Source: Mesorhizobium sp. M7A.F.Ca.US.006.01.1.1
GTDB taxonomy: Bacteria; Pseudomonadota; Alphaproteobacteria; Rhizobiales; Rhizobiaceae
Length of the DNA: 64,000 bases
NCBI RefSeq assembly: GCF_003997935.1
Contig: NZ_RZQL01000002.1
Span: forward strand, 33,382-97,381
Reading direction: 5' to 3'
The notes under the pieces are model-generated. The model was given only the letters and a program-made list of their open reading frames with translations. It did no database searches and had not been told where the DNA came from. A program made the position numbers and the translations under genes. Shown one piece after another: positions 7,848-14,520 of this stretch; within the stretch, counting starts at the first letter, position 1, and each line of letters starts with the position of its first letter.

Positions 7848-9365
7848 TTACCTTGCCCATTCGGCAAGATCGGCAACACCGATGACGCCGGCGTGGCCTG
7901 CGAGCTTTGCCGGTACGAGATCGGGGGAAAGGCGCGGTGGAACGTCGCTCAGATGCGCGCGCACCCGGTCGAGATAACCCTCGGCAAGACCGATACTGCC
8001 GCCGATGACGATCGATTTCGGATCGAACATCATCTGAATGTCCCGGCACAGCGTCGCGACCCGCGAGGCGCTCTGCGAGACGATGGCGCCGGCCCAGGCC
8101 TCGCCCTTCATCGCACGCCCGAACACATCGGCGGCATCGGCCTTGAAGCCGGCCTTGAGGGCTTGCGTAGCGATCCAGCGGCCGGAGGTGCCGTCTTCGA
8201 GCGGAGCTCGGTCTTCAGACAGACCACGGATCAGACCGAAGTGACCGGCAAGACCGGACAGCAATCGGCCGTTGCAAACGATGCCGCCGCCAATTCCGGT
8301 CGAGATGGTCAAAAAGACGATGTCGCGACCTTGCCCGGCGCCGAATTTGTATTCGCCCCAGGCAGCTGCCTGGGCATCGTTGAGCGCACAGGCCGGTTTG
8401 CCGAAAACAGCGGATGCCCTTTCGACCAGCGGATAGTCATCGGGAATGCCAAGCGTCGCCGGATTCAACGCCGACCAGCGCCCATCCTCTACCAATCCGG
8501 TCACCGCAATGCCGATACGACTGAAGCGGCTCGACCAGGCCGACGTGCTTTGCACAAGAGATGCCAGCCAGGCGTCGGGTCCAGCCTCTCGCGCGGTCGG
8601 CACGATCATGTCCTCGATCACCTTGCCGCCGCTGACCAGCGCGGCCATGGTCTTGGTTCCCCCGATGTCGATGCCGAGCACGGTTTGCGCGCCTCTTGCC
8701 GCATAGGCCTCGGAAATCGCCTGGTGGAACCACGAGGTGACGTGCTCGGTACGAGTGATCGCCGAGCCGACAACCACGGCACAGGCGCCGGCGCGTGCAG
8801 CGGCAGCCGCCTGATCCGGCGATCGGATACGCCCTTCGGCGATGACGTAGGGGGTCAGGGTTCGCATTTGAGCGATGAGGGCGATGTCCGGATCCTCCGG
8901 CTCCGGCCCGCCGACATAGCCGGAAAGCGTCGTGCCGACGAAATCGACACCCGCGGCAAGAGCCCGGCGCGCATCGTCAAGGCAAGAGCAATCGGCCATG
9001 GTCAGCTTGTTCCTGGCCTTGACGGCTTTCACAAGCGCATCGACAGGAACGGGACGGACGCGGTCCGTCGCGTCGAAAGCGATGATATCGGCGCCCGCCT
9101 CGGCCAGGGCTTCGACATCGGCCAGATAGGGTGTGATGCGCACGGGGCTGTCGGTGAGATCGCGCTTGACGATACCGATGATTGGCACGCGGACGGCCAG
9201 GCGGGCGGCCGCGACATAGGACACGGATTCGATGCGCAGGGCCTTGGCTCCGGCTTCAACAGCGGCCCTAGCAAAGCCGGTCACGAATTGCGCACTGTCC
9301 ATCGGGCCGCCGGGAACCGGCTGGCAGGACACGATGAGACTGTTGGCAATGTCTTGTCGCTGCAC
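7848..9365 (-). CDS. nanEK: Bifunctional N-acetylmannosamine-6-phosphate epimerase / ROK kinase (NanE-NanK fusion)
   Basis: One protein of 505 residues. Residues 1-225 are a NanE-type TIM barrel (IVKRDLTDSPVRITP with Lys67, and IAEGRI with Glu177), which turns ManNAc-6-phosphate into GlcNAc-6-phosphate. Residues 228-505 are a ROK-family kinase (GIDIGGTK at 231-238) that would phosphorylate ManNAc. The start is a GTG at 9365 with GGGGAG upstream; no in-frame ATG exists before residue 22. The usual ROK zinc motif CxCGxxGCxE is absent: the region reads GLSEDRAPLEDGTSG. No nanA aldolase is present in the window, so free ManNAc rather than sialic acid may be the imported sugar. Confidence 0.88.
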   Translation of the reverse strand: MQRQDIANSLIVSCQPVPGGPMDSAQFVTGFARAAVEAGAKALRIESVSYVAAARLAVRVPIIGIVKRDLTDSPVRITPYLADVEALAEAGADIIAFDATDRVRPVPVDALVKAVKARNKLTMADCSCLDDARRALAAGVDFVGTTLSGYVGGPEPEDPDIALIAQMRTLTPYVIAEGRIRSPDQAAAAARAGACAVVVGSAITRTEHVTSWFHQAISEAYAARGAQTVLGIDIGGTKTMAALVSGGKVIEDMIVPTAREAGPDAWLASLVQSTSAWSSRFSRIGIAVTGLVEDGRWSALNPATLGIPDDYPLVERASAVFGKPACALNDAQAAAWGEYKFGAGQGRDIVFLTISTGIGGGIVCNGRLLSGLAGHFGLIRGLSEDRAPLEDGTSGRWIATQALKAGFKADAADVFGRAMKGEAWAGAIVSQSASRVATLCRDIQMMFDPKSIVIGGSIGLAEGYLDRVRAHLSDVPPRLSPDLVPAKLAGHAGVIGVADLAEWAR

Positions 9366-9401
9366 GTCGGCACTCCCCTGTCGCCATCACGATAGATGGA
9401 A

Positions 9402-9435
9402 AATACCAGATTACAACCAGTTCATAACTGGTATT
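9402..9435. promoter_or_regulatory. Probable GntR operator upstream of nanEK
   Basis: A perfect 7-3-7 inverted repeat, ACCAGTT-CAT-AACTGGT, lies at 9416-9432. An outer pair AATACCAG (9402-9409) and CTGGTATT (9428-9435) overlaps it. It sits between the regulator stop and the nanEK start. The element ACTGGTAT recurs at 10241-10248 in front of the regulator itself, as expected for an autoregulated HutC-type repressor. Confidence 0.6.
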
Positions 9436-10183
9436 ACCTTTGCAGCTCGAAGACAAAATCGTAGACGTCGCCCTTGTATCGTGTCTCGCAGTATTCGACG
9501 ATCTGTCCGTCGGCGAGAAAGCAGCGGCGCTCGGTCATCAGCAATGGTGCGCCCGCCTCGCAATGAAGGTGCTTTGCATCCTCCAGCGATGCGCCGCGCG
9601 AGCGCATGCGCTGGATTGCCCTCTGAGGCAGGAAGCCGCGTGCATCAAGCGCTTCATAAAGGGAATCCTGAACCATCTCGGGCGAAGGAAGGAAGCGAAC
9701 CGGCACGGCCGAGACCTCGACGGCGATTGGCGCGCCATCGGCCGTCCGCACACGACGCATGCGAACCACATTGGTATTGCCCGCAATACCCAAGGCCATC
9801 ATTTCGGCTGGGGATGGACGGATTATCTGCTTGGAAAGCCATAGACATCCGGGGTTCAGGCCGCGCGCCAGGATATCCTCCGAAAAGCTCGTCAGCGTCG
9901 AAAGCGATTTTTCGACCCGCGACCCGATCTCGGTTTTGGAACCATGCCGGCGATTGAGCTGCCCTTCCTCTTCGAGCAACGCCAGAGCTTTTCTCACGGT
10001 GACACGCGAGATCGACAGGGCTTCCGCCAAAACCCGCTCGCCCGGCAGAACCGCGCCGGCTTTCAATGCATTGGAGCGGATCGCTGCCTCGATCGCCGAT
10101 TTCAACCGTCTGTAAAGCGGCACATCGGACGCTGCCGCTTCCATTTCCCGACTGACAAGCCCGATCAGGTTCACGGTTGTCAT
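9434..10183 (-). CDS. GntR-family transcriptional regulator, HutC subfamily
   Basis: DNA-binding regulator of 249 residues. It has an N-terminal winged helix (PLYRRLKSAIEAAI, LPGERVLAEALSISRVTVRK near residues 20-70) followed by a UTRA ligand-binding domain ending in YCETRYKGDVYDFVFELQR. The ATG at 10183 is preceded by a perfect GGAGG 8 bases upstream; the longer frame to 10264 is not needed. It is the first gene on the strand before nanEK, so it most likely represses the operon until an amino-sugar phosphate binds. HutC-type regulators of amino-sugar genes (NagR, DasR) recognise similar ACTGGT-type palindromes. Confidence 0.9.
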   Translation of the reverse strand: MTTVNLIGLVSREMEAAASDVPLYRRLKSAIEAAIRSNALKAGAVLPGERVLAEALSISRVTVRKALALLEEEGQLNRRHGSKTEIGSRVEKSLSTLTSFSEDILARGLNPGCLWLSKQIIRPSPAEMMALGIAGNTNVVRMRRVRTADGAPIAVEVSAVPVRFLPSPEMVQDSLYEALDARGFLPQRAIQRMRSRGASLEDAKHLHCEAGAPLLMTERRCFLADGQIVEYCETRYKGDVYDFVFELQR

Positions 10184-10228
10184 TGGCTTTCCTCCCGCGC
10201 GAGAAGCACCCAGGATCAAAACATTCCT

Positions 10229-10251
10229 GACTGGACCTATACTGGTATCAT
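10229..10251. promoter_or_regulatory. Second GntR operator-like site
   Basis: The sequence GGACCTATACTGGTATCA just upstream of the GntR gene contains the ACTGGTAT element found in the nanEK operator and a loose ACC/GGT dyad. It is a candidate autoregulatory site. Confidence 0.45.
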
Positions 10252-10314
10252 CAAGCCGGTGCAAACGGCCCGTGGGACGATGCTTCGTCCGCGCCCTCAG
10301 CGCACTAAGATCCC

Positions 10315-11100
10315 TTAGCGAACCCGCGGTGACAGCTTCATGGAGATGCGATCGCAGGCAGCACGCAGGACCTCCAGAGTAAAGGCATGGCGGCTTTCAC
10401 GCGTATGGCGATTGATATAGGCGACGATAATGGAGGCGACGGCGCTGCCGTCCGGTCCGATGACCGGACAGCAGATATCGGTGATGCCGACGAAGTCGCG
10501 GCTTTCGCGCATCCAGTAGCCGTCCGCGCGGATGATCCGAAGCTGCTTTTCCAGCGCGTCACGATCCAGCGGCGCCGGGGAGTGCGCCTCACTTTCATCG
10601 ATCATCCGCGCCGCGACCTTTGGCGGTTGGAAGGCAAGTATCACATGGCCGGAGGTCGCGTCGGTAGCCAGGCGGCCGTAGCCGAGGCGCAGCGTGAACG
10701 CCATGTCCTCGCCGCCGGGAACGGCCGCGGTCACGACGGTCAAGCCATGATTGAAGACGACCAGGTGCGGCGACTGATTTGAGTCCCCGGCAATCCGCGT
10801 CAGTTCGGGCATGGCGGCGGACATGAGATCCTGAGCGCTCGGCGTGTGCAGCCCCAGCTTGAAAAGCTTGTCGGTCAACGAATAGGCGTCGGTCTCGGCG
10901 TTGCGCTCGATATATTGACGCTCCTGCAGCGCGATCAGCATCCGGAATATCTCATTCTTCGAACGCCCAAGGCCTTCCGCGATCTCCTTCATCGTCAAGG
11001 GCGCCCGCGCCTCCGCCAGCAGCTCCAGGACATCCAGACCCTTGGTCAGCGCCGGGGCCGAATAGGTCGGTTTGCTACTCTCTTTTGCGTCATCTGCCAT
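10315..11100 (-). CDS. IclR-family transcriptional regulator
   Basis: Regulator of 261 residues. The N-terminal winged helix (ALTKGLDVLELLAEARAPLT, then KEIAEGLGRSKNEIFRMLIA) occupies residues 15-60, and the C-terminal IclR effector domain (ITDICCPVIGPDGSAVASII) follows. I use the ATG at 11100 rather than the GTG at 11127. It is transcribed divergently from the deacylase gene at 11210, with a strong AT-rich dyad in the shared promoter, so it very likely controls the rightward island. A related site lies in front of the GMC gene at 23500. Confidence 0.9.
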   Translation of the reverse strand: MADDAKESSKPTYSAPALTKGLDVLELLAEARAPLTMKEIAEGLGRSKNEIFRMLIALQERQYIERNAETDAYSLTDKLFKLGLHTPSAQDLMSAAMPELTRIAGDSNQSPHLVVFNHGLTVVTAAVPGGEDMAFTLRLGYGRLATDATSGHVILAFQPPKVAARMIDESEAHSPAPLDRDALEKQLRIIRADGYWMRESRDFVGITDICCPVIGPDGSAVASIIVAYINRHTRESRHAFTLEVLRAACDRISMKLSPRVR

Positions 11101-11157
11101 TCGAAGAATCCCCGGTGGTCCACGCACGATAGAGAGAAGAAATCGGAATTGCCATTG

Positions 11158-11191
11158 GTTTTATATCCAAACTTGACACCATATATAAAAC
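11158..11191. promoter_or_regulatory. AT-rich dyad, likely IclR operator, with promoter elements
   Basis: GTTTTATAT (11158-11166) and its exact inverse ATATAAAAC (11183-11191) are separated by 16 bases. A TTGACA -35 box (11173-11178) lies between the arms, and a CATGAT -10 candidate follows at 11195-11200. A repressor bound here would cover the rightward promoter. A near copy with the same spacing is at 23658-23690. Confidence 0.6.
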
Positions 11192-11209
11192 TGACATGAT
11201 GGCGGGACA

Positions 11210-12298
11210 ATGAATTTCGAGGCCGACCCGATGACCGTCCAGAGACCTGCAAACACTGTGCGCGCGACCATCACGCCCCGGAACAACAGTGTTTACACGT
11301 CCGTCGATTTCGATCGCGAGGGCAAGCAGATGGGCTTCTTCCATGTGCCCCAATCGCCGCACGACGATGCTTGGGGCACGGTCCGCGTTCCGCTCGCCGT
11401 CATCAAGAACGGCGACGGTCCGACGGTCCTGATCGAGGGCGGCAACCACGGCGACGAATATGAGGGGCCGATCGCGCTCGGCGAGCTTCTGCGCGAGATC
11501 GATCCACAGGATATTGCCGGACGCATCATCGCGATCCCGGCCATCAACATTCGGGCTGTCGAGGCCGGCACCCGCACCTCCCCGGTCGACGGGTTGAATT
11601 TCAACCGCAGTTTTCCGGGCGATTTCAACGGCACGCTGACAAGCCAGATCGCGGCCTTTGTGCATGACATCCTGTTTCCGAAGGCCGACTACTTCCTGGA
11701 TCTCCACTCCGGCGGTTCGTCCCTGATGATCCTGCCGAGCGCGATCATCGAGCCCTCCCCGACCGCGCAGGGGCATCGCAAGAACATCAAGGCGACGCTC
11801 GCCTTCGGGGCACCGACCGTTGTCATGGTCGACAATCTCGGTGAAACCCGGACCTCGACCGCGTCCGCCAACCACCAGGGGCTGATCGTCATCGGCAGTG
11901 AGATGGCCGGCGGCGGCCTTGTCAGTCAGGATGCGCTGGCCATCTGCCGCAGGGGCATCCGCAATGTGCTGAAACATGCAGGCGTCCTGAAGGGCGCGCC
12001 TGACATTGCCCCTGGCGCCAACGCACGCGTGCTCAAGGTGCCTGGAAGCGAAGGCTATCTCCTTTCCGAGGAGGACGGCGTCTTCGAGCCTTTGAGCCCG
12101 CTCGGCAGTGCCGTCAGCAAGGGCGACCTTGCCGGACGCATTCACTTCCTCCATACGCCGTCACGCGCGCCCATCGATCTCCTTCACCCCATCGACGGCA
12201 TCGTTTTCGCCAAGCGTCAGCCCGGCCGCGTGCGTCCGGGGAATTGCTGCTTCGTGCTTGCCAACGAATATCCGGAGGCACTGACCGATGGGCCATGA
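11210..12298 (+). CDS. Succinylglutamate desuccinylase/aspartoacylase-family deacylase, DoeB-like
   Basis: Zinc-dependent amide hydrolase of 362 residues. Metal ligands appear in GGNHGDEYEG (His80, Glu83) and LDLHSGG (about residue 165), as in carboxypeptidase-like deacylases. The sequence order AWGTVRVP, NGDGPTVL, GGNHGDEYEGP and NFNRSFPG resembles DoeB, which removes the acetyl group from N-acetyl-diaminobutyrate in ectoine breakdown. The start could also be the ATG at 11231. It overlaps the next gene by 11 bases. With the EutB-like neighbour it suggests use of an N-acylated amino acid related to ectoine, but the rest of the ectoine set (DoeA, EhuABCD) is not here. Confidence 0.82.
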   Translation: MNFEADPMTVQRPANTVRATITPRNNSVYTSVDFDREGKQMGFFHVPQSPHDDAWGTVRVPLAVIKNGDGPTVLIEGGNHGDEYEGPIALGELLREIDPQDIAGRIIAIPAINIRAVEAGTRTSPVDGLNFNRSFPGDFNGTLTSQIAAFVHDILFPKADYFLDLHSGGSSLMILPSAIIEPSPTAQGHRKNIKATLAFGAPTVVMVDNLGETRTSTASANHQGLIVIGSEMAGGGLVSQDALAICRRGIRNVLKHAGVLKGAPDIAPGANARVLKVPGSEGYLLSEEDGVFEPLSPLGSAVSKGDLAGRIHFLHTPSRAPIDLLHPIDGIVFAKRQPGRVRPGNCCFVLANEYPEALTDGP

Positions 12299-13226
12299 GG
12301 ATATCATGGCGGCTGCCCGGCGCATTGCCCCCTTCATACGGCGCACCCCGGTCGTCAAGCTCGACCATGCCACGGGCGCAAACCTTCAAAATGATGTCTA
12401 TTTGAAACTCGAATGCCTCCAGGTGAGCGGTTCCTTCAAGATCCGGGGCGCCACGAACCGGGTGAAGACGCTCGAGCCGAGCCGGATCGAAAATGGACTG
12501 GTCGCCGCATCCGGCGGCAATCATGGCCTGGCCACCGCCTATGTGGCTGCCCAGGCCGGCGTTCCCGCCACCATCTACCTGCCGAACAATGCAAGCCCGC
12601 TGAAGGCGGAAAAGCTGCGCAAATGGGGCGCTGTCGTTCGCTTCGCAGGCAATGTCTGGGATGAAGCGCATGAGGCGGCATTGGCCGAGGCAAAGGCGAA
12701 CGGCGCCTTCTACATGCATCCCTTCGCCGATGCGCAGATCGTGTCCGGCCAGGGAACCGTGGCGCTGGAGATGGCCGACCAGATTCCCGATGCGGACATC
12801 TACATCGTGGCGATCGGCGGTGGCGGCCTCATCAGCGGCATGTCCGAAGTCCTGAAGCACGTCAAACCCGACGCCAGGATCATTGGTGTCGAGCCGACCG
12901 GTTCACCGACCCTTCACGCCTCCCTGGCTGCCAGCCGTGTCGTTCGCTTGCCCGAGATAACGACGAAGGTGGCGACCATGGCCTGCGGCCGCACGGACGA
13001 AAGCATCTACGAGATCGTCGCCAAGCACGTCGACGACATCGTCCTCGTCGAGGATGCGGACATGCAGAAGGCCGCTGAATTGCTCTGGTTCGAATTCGGC
13101 ATCGCCGCCGACCTCAGCGGCGCGGCATCGCTGGCCGCGTTGATGAGCGGAGCTTTCAAGCCACCGCGCGGCGCCCGCATCGCCGGGCTTGTCTGCGGCG
13201 CCGGTGTCGAAGGCCTGAACGGCTGA
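12288..13226 (+). CDS. PLP-dependent threonine/serine dehydratase, EutB-like
   Basis: Fold-type II pyridoxal-phosphate enzyme of 312 residues. Lys51 in SGSFKIRGA is the Schiff-base lysine, SGGNHG binds the cofactor phosphate region, and IGGGGLISG is the glycine-rich phosphate loop. Such enzymes eliminate water from hydroxy amino acids to give a 2-oxo acid and ammonia through an enamine. The length matches EutB of hydroxyectoine utilisation and short threonine dehydratases without a regulatory domain. The start overlaps the end of the deacylase gene, so the two are translationally coupled. The enamine product fits with the RidA protein encoded at 21450. Confidence 0.85.
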   Translation: MGHEDIMAAARRIAPFIRRTPVVKLDHATGANLQNDVYLKLECLQVSGSFKIRGATNRVKTLEPSRIENGLVAASGGNHGLATAYVAAQAGVPATIYLPNNASPLKAEKLRKWGAVVRFAGNVWDEAHEAALAEAKANGAFYMHPFADAQIVSGQGTVALEMADQIPDADIYIVAIGGGGLISGMSEVLKHVKPDARIIGVEPTGSPTLHASLAASRVVRLPEITTKVATMACGRTDESIYEIVAKHVDDIVLVEDADMQKAAELLWFEFGIAADLSGAASLAALMSGAFKPPRGARIAGLVCGAGVEGLNG

Positions 13227-13384
13227 GGTTGAGAAAGGCCGGTCCACGCAGGACGCGGCCCGACATGGATACGGCACGAGTGCCGCGGAATACCGCCGGA
13301 ATGCCTGTCGCTGGGACGGTCGTCGTGCGGAACATGAAAAAGAGGCGAAGAATCGTCCTGTCGCAACAAGAGGAGAACTGAAAC

Positions 13385-14404
13385 ATGCGCATTTCCCTGA
13401 AAGCATCCATTGCCCTGCTTGCACTCGCCATCGCAACGCCCTCGCTTGCCGCGGAAAAAGTTCTGGGGCTTGCGGCAATCGACCTGCAGAACTCCTTCTT
13501 CGTCCGCATGAAGGAAGCAGGCGACGTGGCTGCCGCCGACTATGGGGTGAAATCCACCTGGCAGAGCGCCGAGGGCAGCCTGGAAAAACAGGTCAGCATC
13601 ATCGAGAATTTCATCAATCAGGGCGTCAGCGCGATTCTGATCGATCCGATCGACAAGAACGCGGTCATTCCGGTCATCCAGAAAGCCACCGCCGCCGGCA
13701 TTCCGGTGATCACCATGGGCAACAAGGTCGAGGCCGGCTCGAACTATTCGACGCTCTATCCGGACTACGACAACATGTCGATGGTTGCCCGCGCGCTCGG
13801 CAAGTCGCTTGGCGGCAAGGGCGAAGTCGCCCTGCTTGTCGGTTCGCGTGGCAACTTCGTGTCCGACACGCGCGAAAAAGGCTTTGTCGAAACCCTGAAA
13901 AAGGAATTTCCGGACATCAAGGTCGTCGGCATCGAGCCGACCGGCTGGGACGCAGCCAAGGCAACCAATGCCGCCCAGACATGGCTCACCACCTATCCGG
14001 ACCTGAAGGCCATCGGCTGCATCTCCGACAGCCTTTGCCTGGCAGCCGATTCCGTTGCCAGTTCGATGGGAACCCAGCTGCTGTATGGTGGCTATGACGG
14101 CGATGCCGAGATGAAGCCGCTGATCGACGACGGCAAGATGGTGATGGACGTGCTGACCGGTGCCTATCGTGTCGGCTACTGGAACATCGCTGTTGCCGCT
14201 CGCCTGGCCAACGGCGAAAAGCTGCCGCAGGATCTCTACATGCCGACCTATTTCGTGACCTCGGATGCGACGGCGGCGAAGCTCAAGGCGGATGGCCTCA
14301 CCTTCGAATACATCAACACCGACAAGGAGGCGGTGGAAGCCAAGAACTATACCGAACAACTCGGTCCCAAGGTTCCGGCGACCGCCATGACCCTGGCAAA
14401 GTAA
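13385..14404 (+). CDS. ABC transporter substrate-binding protein, ribose (RbsB) type
   Basis: Periplasmic binding protein of 339 residues. It has a signal peptide (MRISLKASIALLALAIATPS, cleavage after SLA at about residue 22) and the Peripla_BP_4 pattern LQNSFFVRMKEAG, with ILIDPIDKNAVIPVIQKATA near residues 80-100. GAGGAG lies 8 bases before the ATG. It is the binding protein for the permease-ATPase fusion and the second permease downstream. The family binds sugars, autoinducer-2, polyols and also some amines, so the ligand is open; the neighbouring enzymes favour an acylated amino compound. Confidence 0.9.
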   Translation: MRISLKASIALLALAIATPSLAAEKVLGLAAIDLQNSFFVRMKEAGDVAAADYGVKSTWQSAEGSLEKQVSIIENFINQGVSAILIDPIDKNAVIPVIQKATAAGIPVITMGNKVEAGSNYSTLYPDYDNMSMVARALGKSLGGKGEVALLVGSRGNFVSDTREKGFVETLKKEFPDIKVVGIEPTGWDAAKATNAAQTWLTTYPDLKAIGCISDSLCLAADSVASSMGTQLLYGGYDGDAEMKPLIDDGKMVMDVLTGAYRVGYWNIAVAARLANGEKLPQDLYMPTYFVTSDATAAKLKADGLTFEYINTDKEAVEAKNYTEQLGPKVPATAMTLAK

Positions 14405-14423
14405 CAGCCTAAAGCGGCTCAAG

Positions 14424-14447
14424 CGCCGGATGACATGTCATCCGGCG
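14424..14447 (+). terminator. Perfect 24-base palindrome after the binding-protein gene
   Basis: CGCCGGATGACA is followed at once by its exact inverse TGTCATCCGGCG, then TCCCCTTTT. The position, 20 bases after the stop and 73 before the next gene, fits a partial terminator or mRNA-protecting hairpin that raises binding-protein levels over the membrane subunits. Confidence 0.6.
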
Positions 14448-14520
14448 TCCCCTTTTCCTGACGATCGCCGTCGCCGCTTCCGTGGTGACCGCGCATGATG
14501 CTCGATAAGAGGACCGACCC

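Noticed and set aside
7893..9395. A 500-codon plus-strand frame opposite nanE-nanK
   Set aside because: Antisense shadow without ribosome-binding site or domain.
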